Assembly (NCBI RefSeq): GCF_001758365.1
Contig: NZ_LZFO01000015.1
Location: 1 to 53,349 of the forward strand
DNA from: Clostridium acetireducens DSM 10703
GTDB lineage: Bacteria; Bacillota; Clostridia; Clostridiales; Clostridiaceae
DNA length: 53,349 nt
Reading direction: 5' to 3'
Of this stretch, positions 27,447 to 36,719 are shown one piece after another. Each line of letters begins with the position of its first letter. Position 1 is the first letter of the stretch. The notes below the pieces were generated by a model that did no database searches, was not told the origin of the DNA, and saw only the letters and a list, made by a program, of their open reading frames with translations. The translations under genes were made by a program, and so were the position numbers.

Positions 27447-28182
27447 TGTCATCCATGCAGTATAAACCAGGAGCTTTATTATACATAAATTCACAAGCTT
27501 TAAGAGCACCTACAGCAAAAACTTCTCTTGATATTGCTGTATGCTTAATTTCAATAGTTTCACCTTGACCTGCAAATATTACTTCATGTTCTCCTACTAT
27601 GCTACCTCCTCTTATAGCATGAATACCTATTTTATTGTGGACTTTTTTAGAAGAACCTTCTCTACCATATATAAAACTAGTTTCTTCTTTTATAGAATTT
27701 TTTATGGTATTAGCTAAAAGTAATGCTGTTCCACTTGGAGCATCTACCTTTTGGTTATGATGTTTTTCTATAATTTCTATATCATAATTATTGTAAAGTA
27801 AATTTGATATATTTTTTAATATATTATTTATAACATTTATTCCAATAGACATATTTGCTGAACGAAATATTGCCAATTCTTTAGAGAAATTTTCTATTTC
27901 CTTTAGTTGTTCATCAGAATGACCTGTTGTACATATTATAAGTGGAATATTTTTTAGTTTAGCATAGTCCATTAAATTTTTTAAAGAGTCTGGTCTTGAA
28001 AAATCTAATAATACATCTGCATCTATATTACAATCTTTTATATTTGAAAAAACAGGATAGTCTACGCTGGATGTGTTTTTATCAATACCAGCTACTATAG
28101 ATAAGTTTTCGAATTTTTTTACAGTTTCAGATATAACCTTTCCCATTTTTCCATTGCAACCATTTAATATTATTTTAGTCAT
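27433..28182 (-). CDS. dapB: 4-hydroxy-tetrahydrodipicolinate reductase
   Basis: 249-residue NAD(P)H-dependent reductase of the diaminopimelate/lysine pathway. The N-terminal Rossmann fold has the loop GCNGKMG. The family signature is [15 protein letters not shown] (about 145-160), with the catalytic His pair and Lys. AGGAGGT precedes the ATG. It is the last gene of asd-dapA-dapB and uses the DapA product. In spore formers this pathway also supplies dipicolinic acid and meso-Dap for peptidoglycan. Confidence 0.95.
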   Translation of the reverse strand: MTKIILNGCNGKMGKVISETVKKFENLSIVAGIDKNTSSVDYPVFSNIKDCNIDADVLLDFSRPDSLKNLMDYAKLKNIPLIICTTGHSDEQLKEIENFSKELAIFRSANMSIGINVINNILKNISNLLYNNYDIEIIEKHHNQKVDAPSGTALLLANTIKNSIKEETSFIYGREGSSKKVHNKIGIHAIRGGSIVGEHEVIFAGQGETIEIKHTAISREVFAVGALKACEFMYNKAPGLYCMDDIIRG

Positions 28183-28214
28183 TAAAAATACCTCCTGAAA
28201 AATATATTTAATTT

Positions 28215-28246
28215 AAGCCAGCACTTGTTTTATTATGTGCTGGCTT
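28215..28246 (-). terminator. Hairpin between dapA and dapB
   Basis: AAGCCAGCAC/GTGCTGGCTT, a perfect 10-bp stem with a 12-base loop in the dapA-dapB gap. On the minus strand it is followed by AAATTAAATA rather than a T-run, so partial termination or mRNA stabilisation is more likely than full termination. Confidence 0.55.
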
Positions 28247-28261
28247 TTAAGTTCAATTACC

Positions 28262-29143
28262 TTATTTTAAAAGACCATAATCTTTTAATTCATTCTTTAG
28301 TACTTGTAAGTTGTTTTCACTCATCTCACAAAGTGGTAAGCGTAGTTTACCTGCATTCATATTTAAAAGATTCATTGCAGTTTTTATAGGTATAGGGTTT
28401 GTCTCAATAAATACAGCATTATTTAATGACAAAGTATTTAATTGAATATTCATTGCTTCTTTAACTTTACCATTTAGGTAAAATTCACACATATTGTGAA
28501 TTTCTTTAGGGATAATATTTGCAAGAACGGATATAACACCTATACCTCCAACAGATAAAATTGGAACTGTTTGATCATCATTACCAGAATAAATATCTAA
28601 CTTATCCCCACATAAAGCTTTAACTTCAGCTATTTGGCTAATGTTTCCACTAGCTTCTTTTACAGCAACTATATTGTCTAATTCACATAACTCCTTTAAA
28701 GTTTTTGGAAGAATATTAAGACCAGTTCTTGAAGGAACATTATATATAATTATAGGAGTTTGTACACTATTTGCTATAGCTTTGTAATGAGCAATAAGAC
28801 CCTTTTGAGTAGTTTTATTATAGTAAGGAGTTATTATAAGTAAACCATCCACACCTACACTTTCAGCCCATTTACTCATGTTTATAGTTGCAGCAGTATC
28901 GTTGCTTCCAGTACCAGCTATTACAGGAATTCTCTTATTAATTACATCTACAGTAAATTTAATAGCTTTTTTTCTTTCGTCTTCTGTCATTGTAGAAGCT
29001 TCACCTGTTGTACCACAAATAATAATAGCATCAGTTCCAGATTGAACATGCCATTCAAGTAACTCTTTGAGTTTGTCAAAATCTACACCATTATCGTTAA
29101 ATGGGGTGACTATAGCAACACCAGAACCTTTAAATAAACTCAT
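28262..29143 (-). CDS. dapA: 4-hydroxy-tetrahydrodipicolinate synthase
   Basis: 293-residue (beta/alpha)8 aldolase condensing pyruvate with aspartate semialdehyde. Motifs include [12 protein letters not shown] at the start, [10 protein letters not shown] (about 43-52), the catalytic Tyr in YNVPSRTG (about 133) and the Schiff-base Lys in VAVKEASG (about 161). Length is typical. AAGAGGGATAATAT precedes the ATG. It is the middle gene of the lysine-riboswitch operon; the upstream asd gene makes its substrate. Confidence 0.96.
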   Translation of the reverse strand: MSLFKGSGVAIVTPFNDNGVDFDKLKELLEWHVQSGTDAIIICGTTGEASTMTEDERKKAIKFTVDVINKRIPVIAGTGSNDTAATINMSKWAESVGVDGLLIITPYYNKTTQKGLIAHYKAIANSVQTPIIIYNVPSRTGLNILPKTLKELCELDNIVAVKEASGNISQIAEVKALCGDKLDIYSGNDDQTVPILSVGGIGVISVLANIIPKEIHNMCEFYLNGKVKEAMNIQLNTLSLNNAVFIETNPIPIKTAMNLLNMNAGKLRLPLCEMSENNLQVLKNELKDYGLLK

Positions 29144-29224
29144 ATATTATCCCTCTTTCTTAAAAAATATTTTTTATAATATTATTATATTAAACTTTAA
29201 GCTTAATGTTTATAAAAATCTTTA

Positions 29225-30220
29225 TTATTTATTTTTTATTATATATTCAGCAATTTCAATTGCATTTGAAGCAGCACCTTTTCTTATGTTATCTGCTACT
29301 ACCCATAAATTCAAACCACTTTCTACACTAAAATCACGACGAATTCTTCCTACATATACTTCATCATGACCTGCACAATCAACAGGCATAGGATAAACTA
29401 AATTGTCTATATCATCCTTTAATTTTATACCTTCAGTATTTTTGTATAAATCAAATATTTCATTTATATCATTGAAATTTTCTTTTAATTCAACATTTAT
29501 ACTTTCGCTATGTCCATAAAATACTGGAACTCTAGCAGTAGTAGCTGTAATTTTTAAATCTTCATCATGGAATATTTTCTTAGTTTCATCTATCATTTTC
29601 ATTTCTTCTTTAGTGTATCTATTATCTAAGAATACATCTATGTGTGGAATAATATTACCAGCTATAGGATAAGAAAATTTCTTAGGTGATACACCTTCAT
29701 ATCCTTGAATTAAATCATTATAACCTTGAAGTCCAGCTCCAGATACAGCTTGATAAGTAGAATAAACTATTCTTTTTATTCCATACTTATCATATAGAGG
29801 TTTTATTGCTACAACTGCTTGTATAGTAGAGCAATTAGGATTTGCTATAATTCCTTTATTGTCCTTTATATCTTCAGGATTTACTTCTGGTACAATTAAA
29901 GGAACTTCAGGATCCATTCTCCAAGCACTACTATTATCTATAACCAAAGCATTATATTTTGCAAATATAGGAGCAAATGCTTTACTTACATCTCCACCTG
30001 CAGAAAATAATGCAAAATCAATTTTCTTGTTTTTTATATTTTCTTCCTTTAATTCTTCAACTATAATGTTACAATTTTTAAATTTTAAAGTTTTCCCTTC
30101 AGATCTTTTAGAAGCAAAAAGATAAAGGGTTTTTATTGGGAAATTTCTTTCTTCTAATACTTCTATGAATTTTCTGCCTACCATTCCAGTAGCTCCAACT
30201 ACGGCAACATTATAACTCAT
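29225..30220 (-). CDS. asd: Aspartate-semialdehyde dehydrogenase
   Basis: 331-residue NADPH-dependent enzyme that reduces aspartyl phosphate. The N-terminal NADP loop is VVGATGMVG, the active-site Cys lies in NPNCSTIQ (about residue 127), and the dimerisation and catalytic segments include STYQAVSGAG. I use ATG 30220 because AAGGAGG lies just upstream; the frame stays open further into the riboswitch terminator but has no homology there. It is the first gene after the lysine riboswitch. Confidence 0.96.
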   Translation of the reverse strand: MSYNVAVVGATGMVGRKFIEVLEERNFPIKTLYLFASKRSEGKTLKFKNCNIIVEELKEENIKNKKIDFALFSAGGDVSKAFAPIFAKYNALVIDNSSAWRMDPEVPLIVPEVNPEDIKDNKGIIANPNCSTIQAVVAIKPLYDKYGIKRIVYSTYQAVSGAGLQGYNDLIQGYEGVSPKKFSYPIAGNIIPHIDVFLDNRYTKEEMKMIDETKKIFHDEDLKITATTARVPVFYGHSESINVELKENFNDINEIFDLYKNTEGIKLKDDIDNLVYPMPVDCAGHDEVYVGRIRRDFSVESGLNLWVVADNIRKGAASNAIEIAEYIIKNK

Positions 30221-30270
30221 TTTTTTATGCCTCCTTAAATTTTGTGTTTTGTATATTTTTTTATAATATA

Positions 30271-30510
30271 AAAATAAATGCAGCAAGGAACACCTATGCT
30301 GCATTTTAAACCAATTAAAATTACAACTTTGTGAACCTTATAGCACTCCACCTTTATATTATTGGTGACAGCTTTACACATATTATATGTAAAGCCAGAA
30401 AATAATTTTACACATTATTTTCTTCGGCTGTAATTCCTTTCTTTATACATCATTGCCTGTCGACTCCTTATAAATACTCTTAATTACAGCACCTCTACGA
30501 GGTACTTTAA
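30271..30510 (-). promoter_or_regulatory. Lysine riboswitch (L box) with terminator
   Basis: Read on the minus strand, the leader holds L-box landmarks in order: GTAGAGGTGCTG, AAGGAGTCGACAGGCAATG, AAGGAATTACAGCCGAAG, CTGGCTTTAC and GGTGGAGTGCTATAAGG. The expression platform is a hairpin pairing AATGCAGCA with TTGCTGCAT (30276-30306), followed by a T-rich tract. Lysine binding should favour this terminator, shutting off asd-dapA-dapB. Confidence 0.92.
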
Positions 30511-30531
30511 ATATATTTAATTATTTTAAAC

Positions 30532-30560
30532 AGTATAACATATATTTAAATATATTTCAA
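30532..30560 (-). promoter_or_regulatory. asd operon promoter
   Basis: On the minus strand TTGAAA (30560-30555) and TATACT (30537-30532) are separated by 17 bases. The start would be just before the riboswitch. Confidence 0.7.
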
Positions 30561-30651
30561 CTATTTCTATTTTTTTGATTAAAAAATTAGTAATATTTCA
30601 TTCATATATATATTTAATGTATTATTTAGAATTTTTTAATTTATTCTTAAT
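30561..30651. other. Divergent AT-rich spacer
   Basis: This spacer separates the asd and opp promoters. No gene, repeat or structure is seen. Confidence 0.4.
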
Positions 30652-30691
30652 TTGACAATAATTTGACAATCAAAAAAAATTATGTTAATAT
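30652..30691 (+). promoter_or_regulatory. opp operon promoter, tandem -35 boxes
   Basis: TTGACA at 30663-30668 and TAATAT at 30686-30691 with a 17-base spacer. A second TTGACA at 30652-30657 gives an 11-base direct repeat (TTGACAAT/TTGACAAT). Confidence 0.6.
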
Positions 30692-30715
30692 GAAAAAAGC
30701 ATAATTATGAATTTG

Positions 30716-30748
30716 TGCAACAATTTTTTTTCATAAAAAATTGTTGCA
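30716..30748 (+). promoter_or_regulatory. Hairpin in the opp 5' leader
   Basis: GCAACAATTTTTT and AAAAAATTGTTGC form a perfect 13-bp stem around TTCAT, in a leader of about 210 nt before oppA. A T-run lies inside the 5' arm rather than after the stem, so on the plus strand it may act as a structured leader element or operator. Confidence 0.45.
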
Positions 30749-30910
30749 ATATTAAAAATACATGTATAACAGAGTAAATAGTTTAAATATGAATTATTTA
30801 AATCTAGAAATTACAAATAGTTAATTTAATAAAAAACTGTAACTGGTATCAATAGTTTTAATAATAAAATTATTGATAAATTAATATTTTAAAAATAAGG
30901 GGGAATACTT

Positions 30911-32599
30911 TTGAAAAGCAAAAAAATTCTATCTTTATTAATAACATTTTCTTTATTGGCTACTACAGCTTTATTTGGATGTGGTGGAAGTGATAATAAA
31001 GAGGGTACTTCAAAAGGTAATATTGATAAAGATCAATATTTAAATGTAGTTCTTCGCCAGGAACCTAAAAGCTTAGATCCTTCTAAAGCTTCAGATTTAT
31101 ATTCTTCACAAGTAATTGCGGAAATATATGAAGGATTAACTAGAATAGAACAGGATGAGAATGGCAAGGACGTAGTTAAAGCTGCAGGAGCTGAGAAATG
31201 GGATATTTCAGAAGATGGACTAACTTGGACTTTCCATTTAAAAGATTACAATTGGTCCGATGGTGAAAAGGTTAAAGCTAAAGATTTTGAATATGGAATA
31301 AAAAGAACATTAGATCCAAAGGTTGCTTCAACTTATTCATATCTTTTATATCCTATAAAAGGTGCAGAAGCATACAATAAAAACCAAGGTTCTGCTGATA
31401 ATGTAGCAGTAAAAGCTATAGATGATAAGACACTTGAAATAAAATTAGAAAAACCTTGTGCTTATTTCTTAAATTTAACATACTTTAAAGTAATGATGCC
31501 TCAAAGACAAGATATAGTTGAAAAGTATGAAGGCAAATTTGGTACTGAACCAAATTACATGCTATTTTGTGGTCCGTTTAATATAAAAGAATGGACTCAT
31601 GGTAATAAGATAGAGTTAGTTAAAAATGATAAGTATTGGGATGCTAAATCAGTAAAATTGGATAAGGTTACTATGAAGATAGTAACGGATGAACAGGCAA
31701 GAATGAATGAACTTCTTAATGGTTCTTTGGACTTAGCTTTAGTTACTAAAACTGAGTGGGTAGATAAGTTTGATAAGACAGGAAAATTTGATACTATAAA
31801 AAGTTTTGAACCTACAACTAATTACATATTCTTTAACCAAAAAGAAAAAGTATTTAGTAATGCAAAGGTAAGAAAAGCTTTTTCAGTTGCTTTAGATAGA
31901 GAAGATATTGCTAAAACAGTATATAGAGGACTTGACGCTCCAGCATATGCTTGGTGTCCTCCAACATTGCTAATTGGTAATGATGAGTTTAGAAATAAAG
32001 TAAATTCAGAGCCTGCTAAAAAATTAAAACAAGAAAATCCAGATGCAAAGAAATTATTAATTGAAGGATTAAAAGAACTGGGAATGGATGAAGATCCAAG
32101 TAAATTATCTATAACTTTTTCAGTAGGTGGTACAGATGCTCGTGATAGAGAAGTAGCTGAATATTATCAACAAGTTTATAAAAAAGTTTTAGGCATTGAT
32201 TTAAAAATAGACTATTCTCAATGGGCAGTATTTTTGGAAAATGTACAAAGTTTAAAATATCAAATGGGTATGATGGCTTGGAGTGGAGATTATAATGATC
32301 CTATGACAGAATTTGATTTATGGATAACAGGATCAGGAATGATTCCAACAGGTTGGTCAAATCCTAAGTATGATGAATTAATAAATAAAGCTGCTTCTTT
32401 ACCAAAAGAAAAGAATGATGAAAGAGCTAAATTATTTGCTGAAGCAGAAAAAATATTAATTTATGATGATGCAACCGTAGCTCCAACTACTTATAGAAAG
32501 AAATCAATGTATAAACATAAATATGTTAAAGGCTTAATGGTTCCTTTATTTGGTTCAGAAATGGATTTAAAATACGCTTATACTGAAGGAAGAAAATAA
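30911..32599 (+). CDS. oppA: Oligopeptide ABC transporter, substrate-binding lipoprotein
   Basis: 562-residue family 5 solute-binding protein. It starts at TTG 30911 after AAGGGGGAA. The signal peptide (ILSLLITFSLLATTALFGC) has its lipidation Cys at 24. The mature domain shows the SBP_bac_5 segments VLRQEPKSLDPSKASD, GLTWTFHLKDYNWSDGEKV and FSVALDREDIAKTVY. It binds peptides outside the membrane and delivers them to OppBC. A hairpin separates it from oppB, so it can be expressed above the other subunits. It resembles DppE/OppA equally; the exact peptide range is unknown. Confidence 0.92.
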   Translation: MKSKKILSLLITFSLLATTALFGCGGSDNKEGTSKGNIDKDQYLNVVLRQEPKSLDPSKASDLYSSQVIAEIYEGLTRIEQDENGKDVVKAAGAEKWDISEDGLTWTFHLKDYNWSDGEKVKAKDFEYGIKRTLDPKVASTYSYLLYPIKGAEAYNKNQGSADNVAVKAIDDKTLEIKLEKPCAYFLNLTYFKVMMPQRQDIVEKYEGKFGTEPNYMLFCGPFNIKEWTHGNKIELVKNDKYWDAKSVKLDKVTMKIVTDEQARMNELLNGSLDLALVTKTEWVDKFDKTGKFDTIKSFEPTTNYIFFNQKEKVFSNAKVRKAFSVALDREDIAKTVYRGLDAPAYAWCPPTLLIGNDEFRNKVNSEPAKKLKQENPDAKKLLIEGLKELGMDEDPSKLSITFSVGGTDARDREVAEYYQQVYKKVLGIDLKIDYSQWAVFLENVQSLKYQMGMMAWSGDYNDPMTEFDLWITGSGMIPTGWSNPKYDELINKAASLPKEKNDERAKLFAEAEKILIYDDATVAPTTYRKKSMYKHKYVKGLMVPLFGSEMDLKYAYTEGRK

Positions 32600-32616
32600 T
32601 ATATTTTTAAAATATA

Positions 32617-32646
32617 CAGCAGAGTCTTTGTAGACTCTGCTGTATG
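32617..32646 (+). terminator. Intercistronic hairpin oppA-oppB
   Basis: ATACAGCAGAGTC and GACTCTGCTGTAT form a perfect stem around a short loop. No T-run follows, so it probably stabilises the oppA mRNA or causes partial termination. Confidence 0.7.
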
Positions 32647-32686
32647 ATTTATACATACATTCATGGATATTTTTGGAGGGGTAAAA

Positions 32687-33622
32687 ATGCTCAAATTTTT
32701 ATTAAAGAGAATAGGATATATGATAATTACATTATGGGTAGTAATAACAGTTACTTTCATGTTGATGCATTCTATTCCTGGAGATCCACTAGCGTCAGAA
32801 GCAAAAAACTTGCCACCACAGGTTAAGAAAAACTTTTATGCTACTTATGGATTGGATAAGCCTCCTATAGAACAATATAAAATATATTTAAAAAATATTG
32901 TTACTGAAGGAGATTTAGGAGAATCTATAAAGTTTCCAGGAAGAAGTGTAAAAGATACAATAAAAAATAGATTTCCTATATCAGGAAAACTAGGAATACA
33001 AGCTATAGCATTAGGATTTATAATGGGATCAATATTAGGGATAATTGCTTCTTTTAATAGAAATAAATGGCCTGATTATATAGTAATGTTTGTAGCTTTA
33101 ATAGGTGTATCTATTCCTAACTTTGTATTTGCTGCTTTGTTACAATGGCTTTTTACAGTTAAGTTCCAAATATTGCCTACCACAGGATGGGGTGGCTTTA
33201 AGTATACTATATTGCCTACTTTAGCTTTAAGTTTAAGTTCTTTAGCTATGTATGCTAGATATATGAGAAATAATTGTTTAGATGTAATTAATCAAGATTA
33301 CATTTTAACTGCTAAAGCTAAAGGTGTTTCTAAATTTGCATTGGCGTGGAAACATATTATAAGAAATGCTATACTTCCTGCTGTAACGGTATTAGGACCT
33401 CAGATAGCAGGAATAATGGTAGGGTCTTTTGTTATAGAGAGTATATTTGGTATACCAGGATTAGGAGACTATTTTGTATCTTCTATTAATAATAGGGATT
33501 TTACAATGATAATGGGATTAACTATTTTTATTGCAAGTTTATATATGATTTCATTAATAATAGTTGACTTATTATATGCATTAATAGATCCAAGGATTAG
33601 AATAACGGGAGAAGAGAAATAG
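32687..33622 (+). CDS. oppB: Oligopeptide ABC transporter permease OppB
   Basis: 311-residue permease. It starts at ATG 32687 after TTGGAGGGG; the in-frame ATG at 32663 lies upstream of that site. It has the OppB-type N-terminus FLLKRIGYMIITLWVVITVT with SIPGDPL. The permease coupling motif lies in YILTAKAKGVSKFALAWKH (about 213-231). Several membrane segments follow, ending ALIDPRIR. It forms the membrane channel with OppC. Confidence 0.93.
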   Translation: MLKFLLKRIGYMIITLWVVITVTFMLMHSIPGDPLASEAKNLPPQVKKNFYATYGLDKPPIEQYKIYLKNIVTEGDLGESIKFPGRSVKDTIKNRFPISGKLGIQAIALGFIMGSILGIIASFNRNKWPDYIVMFVALIGVSIPNFVFAALLQWLFTVKFQILPTTGWGGFKYTILPTLALSLSSLAMYARYMRNNCLDVINQDYILTAKAKGVSKFALAWKHIIRNAILPAVTVLGPQIAGIMVGSFVIESIFGIPGLGDYFVSSINNRDFTMIMGLTIFIASLYMISLIIVDLLYALIDPRIRITGEEK

Positions 33623-33633
33623 GAGGAAGAAGT

Positions 33634-34551
33634 ATGACTGAATTAAGTAAGGAAAAGTTTAAAATAATAGGGTGTGAAAATTTTAATTCAGAACAAATTA
33701 CAAGACCAAACATGAGTTATTGGCAGGATGCTTGGAGAAGACTAAAGCAAAATAAAGTGGCAGTATTATCTTTAGTTATACTTATAATAGTTACTATTAT
33801 GACTATAATAGGTCCCAGTCTAACTCCTTTTAAATATTCAGAAACTAATTCTAGTATTATAAATTTAAAACCTAATGCTCAACATTGGTTTGGAACAGAT
33901 AGTTTAGGAAGAGATATATTTGCAAGAGTTTGGATTGGTGGAAGAGTATCAATAATTATAGGAATTTTAGGAACTCTAATAGAAACAGTAGTTGGTGTTA
34001 TATACGGAGGAATATCAGGGTATTTCGGTGGTCTTGTAGATGACATAATGATGAGAATTGTAGAAGTACTTATGAGTATTCCGTATTTAATGATTGTTAT
34101 ACTTATATCGTTAATACTTGGAAAAGGTATGTTTGCGTTAATTTTAGCTATGACTATAACAGGATGGTGTGGAATGGCTAGAATTATAAGAGGACAAATT
34201 CTTCAAATAAAGGAGCAGGAATTTGTTCTTGCAGCACAGGCTCTAGGAGCAAAGCCTTTAAGAATAATATTGAAACATTTAATACCAAATACTTTAGGTG
34301 TTATGATAGTTTATATTACTTTAGATGTACCAAGTTTTATATTTGGGGAAGCTTTTTTAAGTTTTATAGGATTAGGAATACAATCTCCTCAAACTAGTTG
34401 GGGAGCTTTAGCTGCTACAGCACAGCAAAATTTAATGTTTTATCCTTATCAGTTATTTTTCCCATCATTAATGATAAGTTTAACAATGTTGGCTTTTAAC
34501 CTTTTAGGTGACGGTTTGCGAGACGCTCTTGATCCTAAGTTACGTCAATAA
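33634..34551 (+). CDS. oppC: Oligopeptide ABC transporter permease OppC
   Basis: 305-residue partner permease. The N-terminal OppC_N region has WRRLKQNKVAVLSLVILIIV. The segment HWFGTDSLGRDIFARVWIGG is the usual OppC signature, and the coupling loop is EFVLAAQALGAKPLRIILKH. The C-terminus ends GDGLRDALDPKLRQ, as in the family. It starts 11 bp after oppB with AGGAGGAAG. Confidence 0.94.
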   Translation: MTELSKEKFKIIGCENFNSEQITRPNMSYWQDAWRRLKQNKVAVLSLVILIIVTIMTIIGPSLTPFKYSETNSSIINLKPNAQHWFGTDSLGRDIFARVWIGGRVSIIIGILGTLIETVVGVIYGGISGYFGGLVDDIMMRIVEVLMSIPYLMIVILISLILGKGMFALILAMTITGWCGMARIIRGQILQIKEQEFVLAAQALGAKPLRIILKHLIPNTLGVMIVYITLDVPSFIFGEAFLSFIGLGIQSPQTSWGALAATAQQNLMFYPYQLFFPSLMISLTMLAFNLLGDGLRDALDPKLRQ

Positions 34552-34564
34552 AGGAGAGATAATA

Positions 34565-35584
34565 ATGGAAAAAGTACTTGATGTAAAAAATCTAAGGGTT
34601 TCATATCATACTTATGCTGGTGAAGTTCAATCGGTAAGAGGAGTAGATTTTCATTTATGTAAGGGTGAAACTTTAGCTATAGTTGGAGAATCAGGATGTG
34701 GAAAAACAGTTACTGCAAAAGCTATTATGAAATTAATACAACAGCCACCAGGTGAAATAAAAGAAGAGTCTAAAATTGTATTTAATGGAAAAGATGTATT
34801 AGAAATGTCAGAGAAAGAATTAATGAAATTAAGAGGAGCAGATATAAGTATGATATTTCAGGATCCTATGACTTCTCTTAATCCAACTATGAAAGTAGGT
34901 AAACAAATAGCTGAAAGTTTAATTATACATAGAGGAATGAGCAAAAAAGATGCTTTTAAAGAAGCAATAAGAATATTGCAAATGGTAAATATACCTAATG
35001 CAGAAAAAAGAGCTAATCAATATCCTCATGAATTTTCTGGAGGTATGAGACAAAGGGTAATGATAGCTATAGCCTTAGCTTGTAATCCTAAAATATTAAT
35101 AGCAGATGAACCTACTACAGCTTTAGATGTTACTATACAAGCTCAAATATTAGATCTTATAAAGGAGCTTCAAAGAAAGCTTAATACAGCGGTTATAATG
35201 ATTACACATGATTTAGGAGTAGTAGCAGATATTGCTCATAGGATACAAGTTATGTATGCTGGAAAAATAATTGAAAGAGGAAGCACAGAAGAAATATTTT
35301 ATAATGCACAGCATCCTTATACATGGGCGTTACTTCAATCAGTACCAAGGTTAGACACTAAACATAAAAATAAATTATATTCCATTTATGGAACACCTCC
35401 AGATTTAATTAAACCTCCTGTTGGATGTGCTTTTGCATCTAGATGTAAGTATTGTATGTCTATATGTAAAGAGCAATTGCCAGAAGTTACCCAGATGTCT
35501 AAAACTCATGAAGTTTCATGTTGGCTTAAGCATCCATCAGCACCAAAGGTAGAAAATCCTATAATAGCAGGAGGGGAATATTAA
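34565..35584 (+). CDS. oppD: Oligopeptide ABC transporter ATPase OppD
   Basis: 339-residue ATPase from ATG 34565, 13 bp after oppC behind AAAGGAGAGAT. Motifs are Walker A GESGCGKT, Q-loop IFQDPMTSLNP, signature FSGGMRQR and Walker B LIADEPTTALD. The C-terminal oligopeptide_ABC extension contains cysteines (CAFASRCKYCMSIC) typical of OppD/DppD, which in relatives bind an Fe-S cluster. Confidence 0.95.
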   Translation: MEKVLDVKNLRVSYHTYAGEVQSVRGVDFHLCKGETLAIVGESGCGKTVTAKAIMKLIQQPPGEIKEESKIVFNGKDVLEMSEKELMKLRGADISMIFQDPMTSLNPTMKVGKQIAESLIIHRGMSKKDAFKEAIRILQMVNIPNAEKRANQYPHEFSGGMRQRVMIAIALACNPKILIADEPTTALDVTIQAQILDLIKELQRKLNTAVIMITHDLGVVADIAHRIQVMYAGKIIERGSTEEIFYNAQHPYTWALLQSVPRLDTKHKNKLYSIYGTPPDLIKPPVGCAFASRCKYCMSICKEQLPEVTQMSKTHEVSCWLKHPSAPKVENPIIAGGEY

Positions 35585-36541
35585 ATGGGTGGTAAGAACT
35601 TAATTGAAGTAAAAAATTTAAAGAAATATTTTAAAGTTGGGAAAAACTCTGTACTAAAAGCAGTAGATGATGTAAGTTTTAATATAAAAAGAGGAGAAAC
35701 TTTAGGTCTTGTAGGCGAATCAGGATGTGGAAAAACTACTTGTGGAAGAACTATATTAGGATTATATGCGGCTACTAGTGGTCAAGTTTTATTTAATGGT
35801 TCAGATATACACAAATTAGATAAAAAGAAAAAAATAGAATTTACTAAAAAAGCTCAAATAATATTTCAAGACCCATATGCATCTTTAAATCCTAGAATGA
35901 CTATAGGAGATATTATAGGAGAAGGTATAGATATTCATAATTTATATAAAGGCAAAGAAAGAATGGAGAAAATATATAAATTATTGCAAGTTGTAGGACT
36001 TAATAAAGAGCATGTTTCTAGATTTCCTCATGAGTTTTCGGGCGGACAAAGACAAAGAATAGGAATTGCTAGAGCATTAGCTATTGAACCTGAGTTTATA
36101 GTGTGTGATGAGCCTATATCAGCTTTAGATGTTTCTATACAAGCTCAAGTAGTAAATTTATTAATAAGACTGCAAGAAGAATTTAAATTAACTTATTTAT
36201 TTATAGCACATGATTTATCTATGGTAAAACATATATCAGATAGAGTAGGGGTTATGTATTTAGGAACTATGGTTGAACTAGCAGATAGTAAAGAGTTATA
36301 TGATAAACCATTACATCCTTATACTAAGGCACTGCTTTCAGCTATACCTATACCAGATCCAAACATTGCTAAAAATAAAGAAAGAATTATGTTAGAAGGT
36401 GAAGTACCTAGTCCAATTAATCCTAATCCAGGATGTAGATTTGCAAGTAGATGTGCTTATGCTAAAGATGAATGTTTTAAATCAAGACCTGAATTTAAAG
36501 AAGTAGATAAAAATCATTTTGTAGCCTGTCATCTAATTTAA
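35585..36541 (+). CDS. oppF: Oligopeptide ABC transporter ATPase OppF
   Basis: 318-residue ATPase. Its ATG follows the oppD stop immediately, with AGGAGGGG inside the oppD end, so translation is coupled. It has Walker A GESGCGKT, Q-loop IIFQDPYASLNPR, signature FSGGQRQR and Walker B VCDEPISALD. The C-terminal extension reads CRFASRCAYAKDEC. It pairs with OppD to power uptake and is the last gene of the operon, before the palindromic element. Confidence 0.95.
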   Translation: MGGKNLIEVKNLKKYFKVGKNSVLKAVDDVSFNIKRGETLGLVGESGCGKTTCGRTILGLYAATSGQVLFNGSDIHKLDKKKKIEFTKKAQIIFQDPYASLNPRMTIGDIIGEGIDIHNLYKGKERMEKIYKLLQVVGLNKEHVSRFPHEFSGGQRQRIGIARALAIEPEFIVCDEPISALDVSIQAQVVNLLIRLQEEFKLTYLFIAHDLSMVKHISDRVGVMYLGTMVELADSKELYDKPLHPYTKALLSAIPIPDPNIAKNKERIMLEGEVPSPINPNPGCRFASRCAYAKDECFKSRPEFKEVDKNHFVACHLI

Positions 36542-36579
36542 CAAAGAAGTCAGAAGAAATTTTCTTTTGGTTTGGATTC
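36542..36579 (+). other. Weak hairpin after oppF
   Basis: AGAAGAAA and the following TTTCTTTTGG and GATTCTTTT tract can form a stem with several G-U pairs. It may be a weak terminator for the opp operon. Confidence 0.3.
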
Positions 36580-36588
36580 TTTTATACA

Positions 36589-36609
36589 TTAGGTTGTTGA
36601 ATAAAAAAT
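36589..36609 (+). repeat. 21-nt repeat box, copy D (left end of palindrome)
   Basis: TTAGGTTGTTGAATAAAAAA followed by T, then GCTT. It differs from copies A and B by one base (G for A). Confidence 0.6.
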
Positions 36610-36719
36610 GCTTGAGATAACTTGCAAATAAAAAATAATTAAAAATAATAAGCAAAGAGACATAAAGAAAGTTTGTAACTAATCTGAATGAATTTTAGAG
36701 ACTCTTAGAATAAAAAATA

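Noticed and set aside
29067-29369. Plus-strand ORF across the asd-dapA gap
   Set aside because: It lies antisense to two conserved genes and has no start signal.
30221-30304. N-terminal extension of Asd into the riboswitch
   Set aside because: The open frame runs through the terminator hairpin; the ribosome binding site and family start are at 30220.
30707-30736. Nine-codon leader peptide in the opp leader
   Set aside because: ATG with a short frame into the hairpin, but no ribosome binding site and no codon pattern suggesting attenuation.
32644-32826. Plus-strand ORF overlapping the oppB start
   Set aside because: An out-of-frame overlap; oppB at 32687 has the ribosome binding site and homology.
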